Under the pieces are notes generated by a model. The model was not told the DNA's origin. It was given only the letters and a program-made list of their open reading frames with translations, and did no database searches. A DNA stretch of 64,000 nt from Bacillota bacterium (lineage in GTDB: Bacteria > Bacillota > Clostridia > Acetivibrionales > DTU013), in assembly GCA_023433505.1 (NCBI GenBank), contig JAEZCO010000087.1, positions 62,001-126,000 on the forward strand, read 5' to 3'. The number at the start of each line of letters is the position of its first letter. The stretch's first letter is position 1. Below, piece after piece: positions 8,778 through 16,991 of the stretch. The position numbers and the translations under genes were made by a program.

Positions 8778-9248
8778 ATGAAAAGAACAAGAATACTTAT
8801 TATTACAGTGTCCGCCGTCGTTTTGATACTTGGTTTAGGCTTACTATATAGCCTTATTTCCGGCCCAAAAATTACTGCCTCCCCTGTGCTGTGTTTTTCG
8901 GTTGATGATAAAGGCAAACCAATCGAAATGGCTGAATTGCGGGAACCCTATTATTATTTATTTGAAAACCACACCCAGCTATACCTTTCTGTTAAAGTTA
9001 ACAGTCCCTTTGTTAAAACGGTCAGGGTACAATGGTATACAGAGCCATTTGATGCTGAACACAGAATTTTGGTTGATAAGGATATATCCATAAGCGAGGG
9101 CGGATATGCTGTTTCTGTATTGAATATACCCAAAGGCTTAACGGCAGGGCGTTATCAAGTAGCCGTTTTTGTTGGGGATAGCGGTATATCAGAGCAAAGG
9201 CGGGAGTTCATTGTAGATTATAATGGAGAAAAGGAGCCAAAAGAATGA
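8778..9248 (+). CDS. Membrane-anchored extracellular protein of the Bce operon
   Basis: A 156-residue protein starting after AAGGAGGATATTAT, a strong ribosome site. Residues 7-29 form one hydrophobic helix (signal anchor). The remaining 125 residues are predicted outside the cell and look beta-rich (TQLYLSVKVNSPFVKTVRVQ, GRYQVAVFVGDSGISEQ). I do not recognise a named family. The stop overlaps the ATPase gene start by 4 bases, so it is the first gene of the transporter operon. By position it could be an accessory sensor or substrate-capture protein of the Bce-type transporter, which is inference only. Classical bceAB operons lack such a gene. Confidence 0.75.
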   Translation: MKRTRILIITVSAVVLILGLGLLYSLISGPKITASPVLCFSVDDKGKPIEMAELREPYYYLFENHTQLYLSVKVNSPFVKTVRVQWYTEPFDAEHRILVDKDISISEGGYAVSVLNIPKGLTAGRYQVAVFVGDSGISEQRREFIVDYNGEKEPKE

Positions 9249-10018
9249 ATCAGCAGAAGGTATTGGAAATTCAGAATATTGAAAAATACTACGGTAAAAA
9301 GGGCAATTTAACCAAAGCGCTTGATAATATCAGCTTTTCCATTTATCAAGGAGAATTTGTAGGCATTATGGGGGCATCCGGCAGCGGAAAAACAACCCTG
9401 CTAAATTGCATATCCACCATAGACAGAGTGACGGCAGGACATATTATGGTAGGAAATGATGATATTACAGACATGAAACAAGCTGCCATTGAGGATTTTC
9501 GCCGTGACGCGCTGGGCTTTATCTTTCAGGACTTTAACCTGTTGGATACCTTGACAGCCTATGAGAATATTGCTCTTGCCCTGACAATTCAAAAAGCTGC
9601 TCCAAATAAGATTCCTAACCGGGTAAAACATGCTGCCGAACAGCTTGACATAACAAGCCTCATGGATAAATTTCCATATCAATTATCTGGCGGAGAGAAA
9701 CAACGCGTTGCTTGTGCACGCGCCATTATCACAAATCCTTCGCTTATTTTGGCTGACGAGCCCACCGGCGCACTGGATTCGCAGTCGGCAAGAAAGCTGC
9801 TTGATTCCCTTTCACAATTGAACAGCAAGCTAAACGCAACAATCCTGATGGTTACCCATGATGCTGTGAACGCAAGCTATGCAAACCGCATCCTGTTTAT
9901 CAATGATGGTCGGTTATTCAATGAGTTGGTACGCGGAAACGATTCCCGCAAAGATTTTTTTAGGCGAATAATCGACGTAATAACCTTACTGGGAGGAGAT
10001 GCGTTCAATGTTTTATAG
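9245..10018 (+). CDS. Bce-type ABC transporter ATP-binding protein
   Basis: A 257-residue ATPase of the MacB/BceA group. Walker A is GASGSGKTT, the Q-loop is in FIFQDFNLLD, the signature is LSGGEKQR, Walker B is LILADEPTGALDS, and the H-loop is in MVTHDAVNASYA. The C-terminus (KDFFRRIIDVITLLGG) is typical of BceA. The ATG overlaps the preceding gene by 4 bases, and its end overlaps the permease gene. It would power target-protection type removal of cell-wall-active peptides (bacitracin or lantibiotic class); the actual substrate is not visible. Confidence 0.92.
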   Translation: MNQQKVLEIQNIEKYYGKKGNLTKALDNISFSIYQGEFVGIMGASGSGKTTLLNCISTIDRVTAGHIMVGNDDITDMKQAAIEDFRRDALGFIFQDFNLLDTLTAYENIALALTIQKAAPNKIPNRVKHAAEQLDITSLMDKFPYQLSGGEKQRVACARAIITNPSLILADEPTGALDSQSARKLLDSLSQLNSKLNATILMVTHDAVNASYANRILFINDGRLFNELVRGNDSRKDFFRRIIDVITLLGGDAFNVL

Positions 10019-12020
10019 CCTTGCCTTAAAAAATGTGAAGCGCAGCTTCCGTGATTATTTTGTTTACTTTCTGACCCTCACGATAGCCGTCTGTATTTTT
10101 TATAGCTTTAATGCTATTGGAGACCAAAAAATCATGCAGGAATTGGAGCTTGGAACCGCCAGCAGTGCCTTCTTACAATTAATTGGAATTGTATCTGCCT
10201 TTGTCGCTGTGGTGCTTGGGGGCTTAATCATATATTCCAATAATGTCCTGATTTCGAAACGTAAAAAAGAGTTTGGTATCTATATGACACTGGGAATGAA
10301 AAAATCACGGGTTTCCAGCATGATTGTCATTGAGACGCAATTTATCGGATTAGTTTCATTGGCGGCGGGGCTTGTCCTTGGTGTTTTCTTTTCACAAGCC
10401 TTGTCGCTGTTTGCGATACGTCTGTTTGGGCTGCCCTTGACGGATACATTTTTTAACATTTCAAAAGCATCCATCGGTAAGACCGCATTATATTATTTAC
10501 TCATTTTTGTGATCGTAATGCTGTTCAATAGAATCTCTGTAAATCGCTATACTTTGATTTCACTACTCCATGCCAACAAGAAAAATGAAGAATTAAAGTT
10601 CGGTAATCCAATTGTCACCAGTATAGTCTTTATAATTTCTATCACCTTAATAGGTATCGCTTATGCAAGCATTTTGAAAATAGGAATAGAAGTTCATGAG
10701 CCTTTGTTCATGGTCAGCATTATTGCGGGAACTCTTGGCACACTGTTGTTTTTCTATAGCTTTGCGGGCTTCCTACAGTTCTTTATCCAAAAGAGCAAAC
10801 GCATCTATATGCGTGGAATTAATATTTTTACAGCACGGCAGTTTAACAAAAAAATAAACACATACTTCCTCTCAATGACGATTCTGTGCCTCATGCTCTT
10901 TATAGGCATGACAGCTCTTTCTTCCATGTATGATTTGAAAGCTGGCAGAGATCGGCTTTTAACGCAGCAGACAGCATATGATGCTTCTATTTCTCTGAAC
11001 AATTTGGGAATGAAAACACCATTAAAAATACAGGATTCTATTAATGCCCTTGGTATTGTTTTTGATGATGCGGAATGTGCCTACTTTGAGGTGAATGTTG
11101 CCCATATAGCCATCAGGGATCTATTGAACACAGATAATAACGCAGCGCTGAATAGAGAACTAAAAAAAGATACACAGGGATATGTCGGCATCATCACTGT
11201 AACGGATTACAACGCATTGCAACGTTTACTGGGGAAACCGGCGATAACGCTATCCGAAAATCAGGCTGCGATTATATCAAATTATAATGGGATAGTACAA
11301 GCAGTACAAAGAACCTTTGACAGCGGACGCGGCTTTATATTAGACGGGAACCGATATTTTTTATCCAGCAATGAGGTAATCCAAACTGATCTGTTTTCTA
11401 CTGAAGTACTTGGTAAATTCTTTTATCTTATTGTATCGGATACCGCAGATATTATCACAACCGGCAACTATATATCCGGTGTAAATCTCAAATTTATCGG
11501 CGACAATCGTGAAGCTATAGAACAAAAATATTCCGCTCTTCTCACACCGATCCACAATCTTGAATACGATACGGAACGCATTGGAGTACTGGATGCAGTT
11601 ACAAGAGTACAGGTTTATGCTTCTGCGTACGGACAGATTGCGATTATCATATTCTTAGGGATTTATATCGGTTTGATTTTCCTGATTGCAAGTGCGGCAA
11701 TCTTGGCATTACAGCAGTTAACGGATACAGGAGACAATCGTAACCATTATGAAGTGTTGAAAAAGCTTGGAGTCAGTAAAGATATGATAAACCGCTCTTT
11801 ATTGATTCAAACACTGCAATACTTTTTACTGCCGGTTTTTGTAGCGTTGATTCATACATTTGTTGGAGTTTATCTTATCGGCGACTTCTTCAGTGATTAT
11901 ATGTTTCAAGATGCAGGTATCTCGTCATTCTATGCAGTGTTGATTTTACTTCTTATCTATGGAGGATACTTTTATGCAACCTACAGTGGCTGTAAGCGAA
12001 TTATACAGAGCGAAGCATAG
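10008..12020 (+). CDS. Bce-type ABC transporter permease (FtsX-like)
   Basis: A 670-residue permease. It starts MFYSLALKNVKRSFRDYFVY, the conserved opening of BceB permeases. Three membrane segments lie in the first 190 residues (including LGMKKSRV, an FtsX-domain feature). A large extracellular domain of about 200 residues between helices 7 and 8 (about 320-545) is the ligand-sensing region of Bce permeases. A second FtsX unit is at the C-terminus (EVLKKLGVSKDMINRSLL). ATG 10008 is chosen because GGGAGGAG lies 9 bases upstream; the ATG at 9999 sits directly on that site. It overlaps the ATPase gene by 11 bases and the TlpA gene by 47. Confidence 0.92.
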   Translation: MFYSLALKNVKRSFRDYFVYFLTLTIAVCIFYSFNAIGDQKIMQELELGTASSAFLQLIGIVSAFVAVVLGGLIIYSNNVLISKRKKEFGIYMTLGMKKSRVSSMIVIETQFIGLVSLAAGLVLGVFFSQALSLFAIRLFGLPLTDTFFNISKASIGKTALYYLLIFVIVMLFNRISVNRYTLISLLHANKKNEELKFGNPIVTSIVFIISITLIGIAYASILKIGIEVHEPLFMVSIIAGTLGTLLFFYSFAGFLQFFIQKSKRIYMRGINIFTARQFNKKINTYFLSMTILCLMLFIGMTALSSMYDLKAGRDRLLTQQTAYDASISLNNLGMKTPLKIQDSINALGIVFDDAECAYFEVNVAHIAIRDLLNTDNNAALNRELKKDTQGYVGIITVTDYNALQRLLGKPAITLSENQAAIISNYNGIVQAVQRTFDSGRGFILDGNRYFLSSNEVIQTDLFSTEVLGKFFYLIVSDTADIITTGNYISGVNLKFIGDNREAIEQKYSALLTPIHNLEYDTERIGVLDAVTRVQVYASAYGQIAIIIFLGIYIGLIFLIASAAILALQQLTDTGDNRNHYEVLKKLGVSKDMINRSLLIQTLQYFLLPVFVALIHTFVGVYLIGDFFSDYMFQDAGISSFYAVLILLLIYGGYFYATYSGCKRIIQSEA

Positions 12021-12537
12021 TTTTCATTGCAAAGTCTATGCGATCATAGTATCGATGCTGCTACTTGTCTTGACGGCTTGTTCGTCTTCGTCAAGTAGCG
12101 GAAGGATTGAGTTCCAAACGAATACAATCGCAGGAGACAAAATAGATACCTCTTTTTTTTCGGAATATAAACTAACGATGATCAATGTCTGGACTACTTG
12201 GTGTGGTTTTTGCATTGAAGAAATGCCGGAATTGCAGGAAATATATGAGGAACTGGCTAAGAATGGCGTGGGTGTAATTGGGGTTGCAGCTGATGCAAAT
12301 AACGAAGAAGCATTGCAGTTAGCTCGAAAGATTCTTAAAGATAATGGAGTCACATACCCCAACTTAGTGCCGGATAAGTCGCTTGAAAAAGACTTGCTCA
12401 GTGATTTATCCGCCTATCCGACCAGTTTTTTTGTGGATACCAAAGGAAAGCTATGCGGAGCCACTTTGGTTGGCGGGACGAAAGAAACTTATGTTGATGA
12501 AATTAATCGTATCTTGGAAAATATGGAAAATGAATAA
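11974..12537 (+). CDS. TlpA/ResA-like thioredoxin-fold lipoprotein
   Basis: A 187-residue lipoprotein. An N-terminal hydrophobic stretch ends in a lipobox (VLTAC), giving lipidation at about residue 36. The thioredoxin fold follows: INVWTTWCGFCIEEMPELQE holds the redox CGFC pair, and YPTSFFVDTKGKL holds the cis-Pro region. ATG 11974 is chosen over 11959 because GGAGG precedes it by 8 bases. It starts inside the permease gene and overlaps the next small gene, so it belongs to the same transcript. With the two genes that follow, it suggests an extracytoplasmic thiol-redox branch attached to the Bce module. Its substrate is unknown. Confidence 0.88.
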   Translation: MQPTVAVSELYRAKHSFHCKVYAIIVSMLLLVLTACSSSSSSGRIEFQTNTIAGDKIDTSFFSEYKLTMINVWTTWCGFCIEEMPELQEIYEELAKNGVGVIGVAADANNEEALQLARKILKDNGVTYPNLVPDKSLEKDLLSDLSAYPTSFFVDTKGKLCGATLVGGTKETYVDEINRILENMENE

Positions 12538-12691
12538 AAAGATATGTTGCATTAACCTGATACCCGCTATACGATTACTCTTTATAGCCGGTGGTATTAC
12601 ATTTATTTGGGTTGGCATATATCGGGGCGAAGCCGGGGTAATCCTGCAAAAAGCGATCCGTGTATGCTTGGAGTGTATTGGAATTGGATAG
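12530..12691 (+). CDS. CD1871A-type small CXXC membrane protein
   Basis: A 53-residue protein starting at ATG 12530, overlapping the TlpA stop by 8 bases. One hydrophobic helix (residues about 12-30, including LLFIAGGITFIWVGIYRGE) is followed by KAIRVCLECIGIG at the C-terminus. The ending CLECIGIG is characteristic of the small clostridial family known as CD1871A family CXXC motif-containing proteins, commonly found beside TlpA-like and 4Fe-4S membrane proteins, as here. A role in membrane electron or thiol relay is plausible but unproven. Confidence 0.8.
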   Translation: MNKKICCINLIPAIRLLFIAGGITFIWVGIYRGEAGVILQKAIRVCLECIGIG

Positions 12692-13568
12692 ACGTAAGAT
12701 AGTACAAGCCATATCGGCTTTTATAATGAATGCCGACATTAAAAATTTTTTTATAGGCAAAATATACAATGGGAACATGAAGTATGTCTGTGTTCCGGGA
12801 TTAAATTGCTATTCATGTCCTGCTGCCATTGGTTCATGCCCTATCGGTGCATTACAGGCTGTAGCTGCTTCGTCGAAATACAGTATTTCGTATTATACGA
12901 TGGGGCTGTTGATACTGTTCGGCGTTGTTCTAGGGCGGTTCTCTTGTGGGTGGCTATGCCCTTTTGGCCTGATACAGGAGTTATTACACAAGATTCCAGC
13001 CCCAAAATTAAAAATCAAACTAAGCGTAGATCGTATCCTTCGATATTTCAAATTTGGGATACTTGCTTTCTTCGTTTTAGCGTTGCCTGCCTTGATGGTA
13101 AACGAGTACGGCCTTGGCATACCATGGTTTTGCAAGTATATTTGCCCTGTAGGTACGTTGGAAGGCGGCATCCCTTTGATTTTGCTGAATAAAAGTTTAC
13201 AAAGTGCCTTAGGACTTCTGTTTTCCTGGAAACTTGCTGTGTTAGTGATAATTATTATCCTATCAATTTATCTCAATAGGCCATTCTGCAAATATTTATG
13301 CCCTCTGGGAGCTGTATATGGGCTTTTTAATAAAATCAGTATTTTTCGTTATTCGATAGAACAAGAAAAGTGCATTGGATGTAAGAAATGTAGTCAAAAT
13401 TGCAAGATGAATATTGAAGTACATACATCCCCTAATAATATTGAGTGTATTCGTTGCGGGGAGTGTATAAAGATCTGTCCTAAAGCCATGACTTGGATCA
13501 ATAAAACTTCTTCAGCACAGCTATCAACCAAATCTACGCATTGTCGAAGCCTGTCAAAATCATTCTAA
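12684..13568 (+). CDS. Polyferredoxin-type 4Fe-4S membrane protein (YccM/NapH-like)
   Basis: About 294 residues. A Cys-rich N-terminal region (LNCYSCPAAIGSCPIGALQ) is followed by membrane helices interrupted by CGWLCPFG, CKYICPVG and CKYLCPLG, the CxxxCP motifs of NapH/YccM/CcdA-linked ferredoxins. Two 4Fe-4S clusters lie near the C-terminus (CIGCKKCSQNC and CIRCGECIKICPKA). It would move electrons across or along the membrane, probably to the neighbouring CXXC and TlpA proteins. The start is unsure: TTG 12684 has GGAG 10 bases upstream, while GTG 12660 lacks a site. It overlaps the preceding gene by 8 bases. Confidence 0.88.
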   Translation: MDRRKIVQAISAFIMNADIKNFFIGKIYNGNMKYVCVPGLNCYSCPAAIGSCPIGALQAVAASSKYSISYYTMGLLILFGVVLGRFSCGWLCPFGLIQELLHKIPAPKLKIKLSVDRILRYFKFGILAFFVLALPALMVNEYGLGIPWFCKYICPVGTLEGGIPLILLNKSLQSALGLLFSWKLAVLVIIIILSIYLNRPFCKYLCPLGAVYGLFNKISIFRYSIEQEKCIGCKKCSQNCKMNIEVHTSPNNIECIRCGECIKICPKAMTWINKTSSAQLSTKSTHCRSLSKSF

Positions 13569-13574
13569 CACTTT

Positions 13575-13715
13575 TTAGCTCTGCTCAATTCCCTTGTCCA
13601 CAGAGATTATGCATACAGTGCAAGTACCCTGCTCAGTATTTTTGATGACCGGATTGAGTTTATTTCCATCGGCGGGCTGGTCAAGGGCATTTCGATTGAG
13701 GATATTCTGGTTTAA
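13575..13715 (+). pseudogene. Remnant of an AlbA_2/HATPase_c_4-type protein
   Basis: A 46-codon stretch with no start that ends in TAA reads LVHRDYAYSASTLLSIFDDR, then IEFISIGGLVKGISIEDIL. This is the typical ATP-binding segment of the RecG-related AlbA_2/HATPase_c_4 putative regulators (ALVHRDY and DDRIE-hS-GGL). Those proteins are about 400-550 residues long, so over 85 percent is missing. It directly follows the ferredoxin stop, suggesting that an older gene was lost by deletion at this junction. Confidence 0.7.
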
Positions 13716-13770
13716 ATGGCGGGCATCCGGATTGATTCCTTCATCATCAAACGGATACCCGCCATTTTTA
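13714..13770 (+). terminator. Large hairpin, probable terminator
   Basis: Sixteen-base arms with one G-T pair (AAATGGCGGGCATCCG and CGGATACCCGCCATTT) and a 22-base loop, followed by TTTAT. It could end the Bce/redox transcript in both directions. The rest of the gap up to 14155 shows no gene that I can support. Confidence 0.6.
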
Positions 13771-14155
13771 TTTAGTGGCTCCCCCCTGTTCAAGGCAACT
13801 CCGGACCGAATCATTTCCTTCCTGGCCAAAACTTCTTTGGCGAAAGAACGGAATCAGTCCAGCAGGTTTTTGTATAAACTGAATTTGCTTTTTAGATATG
13901 GGGTGTTTGATCACAAAAAGCTGCAGCAACAAGATATGTAAAAGCTATACCAGTTTAGATATTTTTGAAATTTTGGACTAAAACTATCCTACCTGCCTTA
14001 TAAGTCTGGGGCAGCTTATATTTATTGTGGATGCCTGTTGGCATTTTAATCATCAATACTGAAGATAAAATTGATATAATCATTTTTTATCTTTATTTCA
14101 TCTAGAGTAATTTTGTATTATATATGTAAATATTATAATTTACCGGAGGGTAACA

Positions 14156-14620
14156 ATGGTAGAAATTAAGATTATTGACAATGATGAACTCAAATCTGAT
14201 ATAACAGATAGTGTTTTACATCAGTTACCAAAATGGTTTGGTGTTGAAGAGTCTATTAAGGATTACATAAAAGGCGTTAAGGGTAAAGTCTTTCATGCTG
14301 TTTATGATAGTAAAGATGTAATTGGATTTATTTGCCTGAAATTTAACAACAAATATACCGCAGAAATCTATGTAATGGGGATATTGGAGCAATATCACAG
14401 AAATGGCATTGGCAAAAAGTTGGTCAATATTGTTGAGCAGTATATAAAAGACAAGGATTTTAAGTTCTTTATGGTTAAAACTTTAGGTGAGTCCTCTGAT
14501 TATGAATACTATAAAAGAACAAGAGGGTTTTATAAAAATGTTGGCTTTTATCCTCTGGAAGAGATCAAAGAAATATGGGGTGAAGAAAATCCATGTTTAA
14601 TTATGGTGAAGCATTTATGA
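14156..14620 (+). CDS. GNAT family N-acetyltransferase
   Basis: A 154-residue single-domain GNAT. The acetyl-CoA loop is in ILEQYHRNGIGKKLVNIVEQ (RNGIG), preceded by the beta strand YTAEIYVMG. The C-terminal part has YEYYKRTRGFYKNVGFYPLE, the usual beta6-7 region. A ribosome site (CCGGAGGG) is 6 bases upstream. Length is typical. The substrate is unknown; the long middle loop and FYKNVGF resemble uncharacterised clostridial members. It is the first gene of a run of small, independently transcribed cargo genes that leads into the yyaL fragments. Confidence 0.85.
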   Translation: MVEIKIIDNDELKSDITDSVLHQLPKWFGVEESIKDYIKGVKGKVFHAVYDSKDVIGFICLKFNNKYTAEIYVMGILEQYHRNGIGKKLVNIVEQYIKDKDFKFFMVKTLGESSDYEYYKRTRGFYKNVGFYPLEEIKEIWGEENPCLIMVKHL

Positions 14621-14874
14621 CATGAGGAGCATATGACTGGCTACAATCTATTTTATGCAAACCACACCCTGGATATCTATCACATATTAAAATGGCTCAA
14701 AAAGGGATTTAGAGCTCTGGCATCACTCCCTCTTTGTATCATCAAATCAAGTATATTATCCAATTGTTTGTTAATTTTGTGGAAATGTGGGGTTTTAATG
14801 TTATAATGTAATTGCAATGAGTGGCTGCTTGACGTTCGAGGTTGTAAAGTATTTATATTAGGAGTGGTAGGAAG

Positions 14875-15342
14875 ATGGATGAAATATTACATACAAAACT
14901 TGATGATGTATCTCGCAAACATCTAAATGAACACGAAAGTTATGAACATTATAGGCGTGTATTAGTTCCGAGGAGAGCTGATGGCCAGTGTGCAGTATAC
15001 TTATATGAAATACCCCCTAAAAAATCAGCTTGTCCGTATCATCACCATACAAAAAATGAAGAGTGTTTTTATATTATACAAGGCAGTGGTGTACTTAAAA
15101 CACCTGCAGGTGAGAAGATTGTTTCAATTGGAGATTTTTTATTTTTTCCTGCAAATGAAAAAGGCGCTCATAAATTAACAAATACATCTGAAACAGAAAC
15201 GCTCATTTATTTGGATTTTGATACGCATAATGATATTGATGTTGCTTTCTATCCTGATTCAAATAAAATTGGTGTTTGGGGTAAAGGGATAAATCAGTTA
15301 TATAAGATACATGAACAAGTTGATTATTATGACGGAGAATAA
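14875..15342 (+). CDS. Cupin domain protein
   Basis: A 155-residue protein with one cupin barrel. Motif 1 is CPYHHHTKNEECFYIIQGSG (metal-binding H-H-E pattern), and motif 2 is IGDFLFFPANEKGAHKLTNT with a later His ligand. Cupins of this size are isomerases, dioxygenases or sugar-binding proteins; no substrate can be read off. A ribosome site (AGGAGTGG) lies 8 bases upstream, and a TATAAT-like box at about 14800 may belong to its promoter. It is followed 7 bases later by a 16-base sequence that recurs after another cargo gene at 18721. Confidence 0.82.
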   Translation: MDEILHTKLDDVSRKHLNEHESYEHYRRVLVPRRADGQCAVYLYEIPPKKSACPYHHHTKNEECFYIIQGSGVLKTPAGEKIVSIGDFLFFPANEKGAHKLTNTSETETLIYLDFDTHNDIDVAFYPDSNKIGVWGKGINQLYKIHEQVDYYDGE

Positions 15343-15348
15343 TTGTGA

Positions 15349-15364
15349 TATAAGCATTTTCTAC
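15349..15364 (+). repeat. 16-bp repeat after cargo gene, copy 1
   Basis: TATAAGCATTTTCTAC occurs here, 7 bases after the cupin stop, and again identically at 18721-18736, just after the stop of a broken GNAT gene. The position right behind two unrelated cargo genes suggests a shared flanking element rather than chance. A terminator-like AAACCTCACTAAATCCTGTGAGG structure follows at about 15394. Confidence 0.5.
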
Positions 15365-15474
15365 ATATTAAAAGTAATAAATTCCAAATTCTAAACCTCA
15401 CTAAATCCTGTGAGGTTTCTTTATTTTTTTAAAACTTGGGTATATATACTAAATCAAATTTATTCTGATAGGAA

Positions 15475-15645
15475 GGTGATGCCCATGACAATTAATAATA
15501 AAATACCCAATAGATTAATTTCTGAAAATCCCCATACCTATTGCAACGTGCGTACAATCCAGTAAACTGGTACTCTTTGGGACAGGAAGCCTTTAATAAG
15601 GCAAGGCAGGAAGATAAGCCTGTTTTTCTTTCTATTGGGTATAGC
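15475..15645 (+). pseudogene. yyaL: yyaL 5' fragment 1 (decayed)
   Basis: A copy of the first 53 or so codons of yyaL, including the upstream AAGGTGATGCCC ribosome region. It starts at ATG 15485. One base is missing near 15527, which shifts the frame; with it restored the translation is the usual SEKSPYLLQ..AYNPVNWY..EDKPVFLSIGYS. It stops exactly after the Tyr-Ser codons that precede the CXXC motif, followed at once by TGA. Fragment 5 at 48575 ends at the same codon, followed by TAG. Twenty-one bases further on, ACATGTCACTG resembles the attachment core. This is probably an old island end. Confidence 0.8.
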
Positions 15646-15832
15646 TGAATTTGCTATTAAATACGCACATGTCACTGATAACAATACCTCTGAATACATA
15701 TTGCTACATCTTGCCAATATAGCTTATCTACATCATACTCTATTCCTTGTTTAACTGTGTGCACAATTTTATCAATGTATTGTGTCTTTAGCTTTTTTTA
15801 TGCCTTTTGAAATACTGGCATTGTATGTAAGT

Positions 15833-16240
15833 CTATATTTTTTTTGTAAAAATGATCTCTAAAGGTTCATTTTCTAATAGCAGACTTCCAGAGTCCTTAT
15901 ATCCTAATTTTCTATAGAAGTGCTGCGCCTGTTCATTTGATAATGTTGATGTCATAACCATACTAAAACCTTTGCCTTTCATTTCACTTTCCCAGAACTT
16001 ATTTAACTGTTTTCCACCCCCATTATTCCTATGACTTTCATCAATGAAAAGCATATTCATAAATGGAATGTTGTCCCAAAAGTATCCATATCTTAGCCAG
16101 CCAATATTTTTACTGTCTGCATCTTTGGCTATTATGATTTGTTTATCTTTTATCTTTGACTGTATTAAATGCTTGGGTAGGTGTTTGTCATTATCAAATA
16201 TGTATTGGAAATCAAGTTTACTTGCATAATCAATTTTCAT
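15833..16240 (-). CDS. GNAT family N-acetyltransferase
   Basis: A 135-residue GNAT. The acetyl-CoA loop is in MLFIDESHRNNGGGKQLNKF (HRNNGGGKQL), an unusual extra Gly form of the RxxGxG loop. The ending has AQHFYRKLGYKDSGSLLLEN, the classic Y-x-K-L-G-F/Y motif. It starts after AAGGAGAAAGC. It is transcribed opposite to the yyaL fragments. Full length for a minimal GNAT, intact, substrate unknown. Position between yyaL fragments 1 and 2 makes it cargo of one accreted unit. Confidence 0.83.
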   Translation of the reverse strand: MKIDYASKLDFQYIFDNDKHLPKHLIQSKIKDKQIIIAKDADSKNIGWLRYGYFWDNIPFMNMLFIDESHRNNGGGKQLNKFWESEMKGKGFSMVMTSTLSNEQAQHFYRKLGYKDSGSLLLENEPLEIIFTKKI

Positions 16241-16292
16241 TAGCTTTCTCCTTACTTGTAAGACTTGAAGTAAATATTGCTGAAATTAATAG

Positions 16293-16670
16293 TTACATTT
16301 CATAATCAAATACAATATAGTCATCATGTTTTGCTTTTCCACCTCTACTATCATATAATGTAACTGCTGGTATATTTGACTTTACAGTTATAAGAAACAT
16401 TTTTATAAAGCCATTTTTTTTTGCATATTTCTATACATTCATTAATAATTTTTTCCCCAATCCCCTGTCTTCTAAACTCTGGTATGACTTCTATTGCATG
16501 TAGATACATCATACTATTTTTACCATCAAATCTTTGTAATTCATAACCATAAGCAAATCTAATAACCTTATTATCAATTTTATAAACTAAAAGGTAGTTT
16601 TTTGCATCACTTAAAAACTCTAATATTTTTCATGTTCAGGTGTATTTTCATTAAGGATTTGTGACACTTA
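16293..16670 (-). pseudogene. Broken AAC(3)-I-like GNAT acetyltransferase
   Basis: Three frame segments together read as one GNAT: NENTPEHEKILEFLSDAKNY, then VIRFAYGYELQRFDGKNSMM, YLHAIEVIPEFRRQGIGEKI, then ITVKSNIPAVTLYDSRGGKA. The pattern (YELxxF, Y-x-x-x-hxVxPEFRRQGIG, PAVxLYxxxG) is that of the AAC(3)-I aminoglycoside acetyltransferase group, although activity is unknown. The frame is broken by an extra base near 16628 and a length change in a run of nine T at about 16413. The N-terminus is missing and the gene abuts yyaL fragment 2, so it was probably truncated by that junction. Confidence 0.7.
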
Positions 16671-16678
16671 TATTGCAA

Positions 16679-16780
16679 CCCTACCTCCTGCAACATGCAT
16701 ATAACCCTGTAAACTGGTTTCCTTGGAGTGATGAAGCTTTTCAGAAAGCCAAATCAGAAGATAAGCCTATCTTCCTGTCT
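16679..16780 (+). pseudogene. yyaL: yyaL 5' fragment 2
   Basis: About 100 bases very similar to codons 17-50 of yyaL (LLQHAYNPVNWFPWSDEAF-like, then EDKPIFLS). Many bases are identical to fragment 5 at 48470-48560. The start codon side is missing. At the other end the Ile-Gly-Tyr-Ser codons are absent and the sequence jumps to CCTGTCTGGTGGCA, a 2-base-shortened version of the attachment core seen at 16929 and 18103. It is consistent with a decayed left attachment site. Confidence 0.78.
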
Positions 16781-16928
16781 GGTGGCAAAACGGTTACTAG
16801 AACCAATAAAAACTCCAACCAGGTAAAAGTATAAGTGCTGAGAGCTTGGCTGAATTCTTAATCAATGAGATTTATAATAAAACAAATATAAGAAAAACAC
16901 CCTTTATTTCAAATTAATAGAAAACCAG
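16781..16928. other. Short interval between two attachment cores
   Basis: This 150-base stretch lies between the core-like end of fragment 2 and the orphan core at 16929. It contains the C-terminal 34 codons of an unidentified reading frame (LQPGKSISAESLAEFLINEI, ending ISN then TAA, plus strand). It looks like the remains of a very small, mostly deleted inserted unit. Confidence 0.4.
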
Positions 16929-16948
16929 CCTGTCATTGGTGGCACGCC
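16929..16948. repeat. Orphan attachment core
   Basis: CCTGTCATTGGTGGCACGCC resembles the yyaL codons for TCHWCHV (the body has ACTTGTCATTGGTGCCACGTC) and shares a 16-base exact match with the end of yyaL fragment 3 at 18103-18118. No other yyaL sequence surrounds it, so it is an isolated crossover-site remnant. Confidence 0.65.
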
Positions 16949-16991
16949 TGCAATTAACAGCAATTTAGTAAAAGTAATTAAACTATTAAAT

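Noticed and set aside
13594..13941. 115-codon plus-strand frame over the hairpin at 13714
   Set aside because: The recognisable protein remnant is in another frame, and this frame runs through a terminator-like hairpin.
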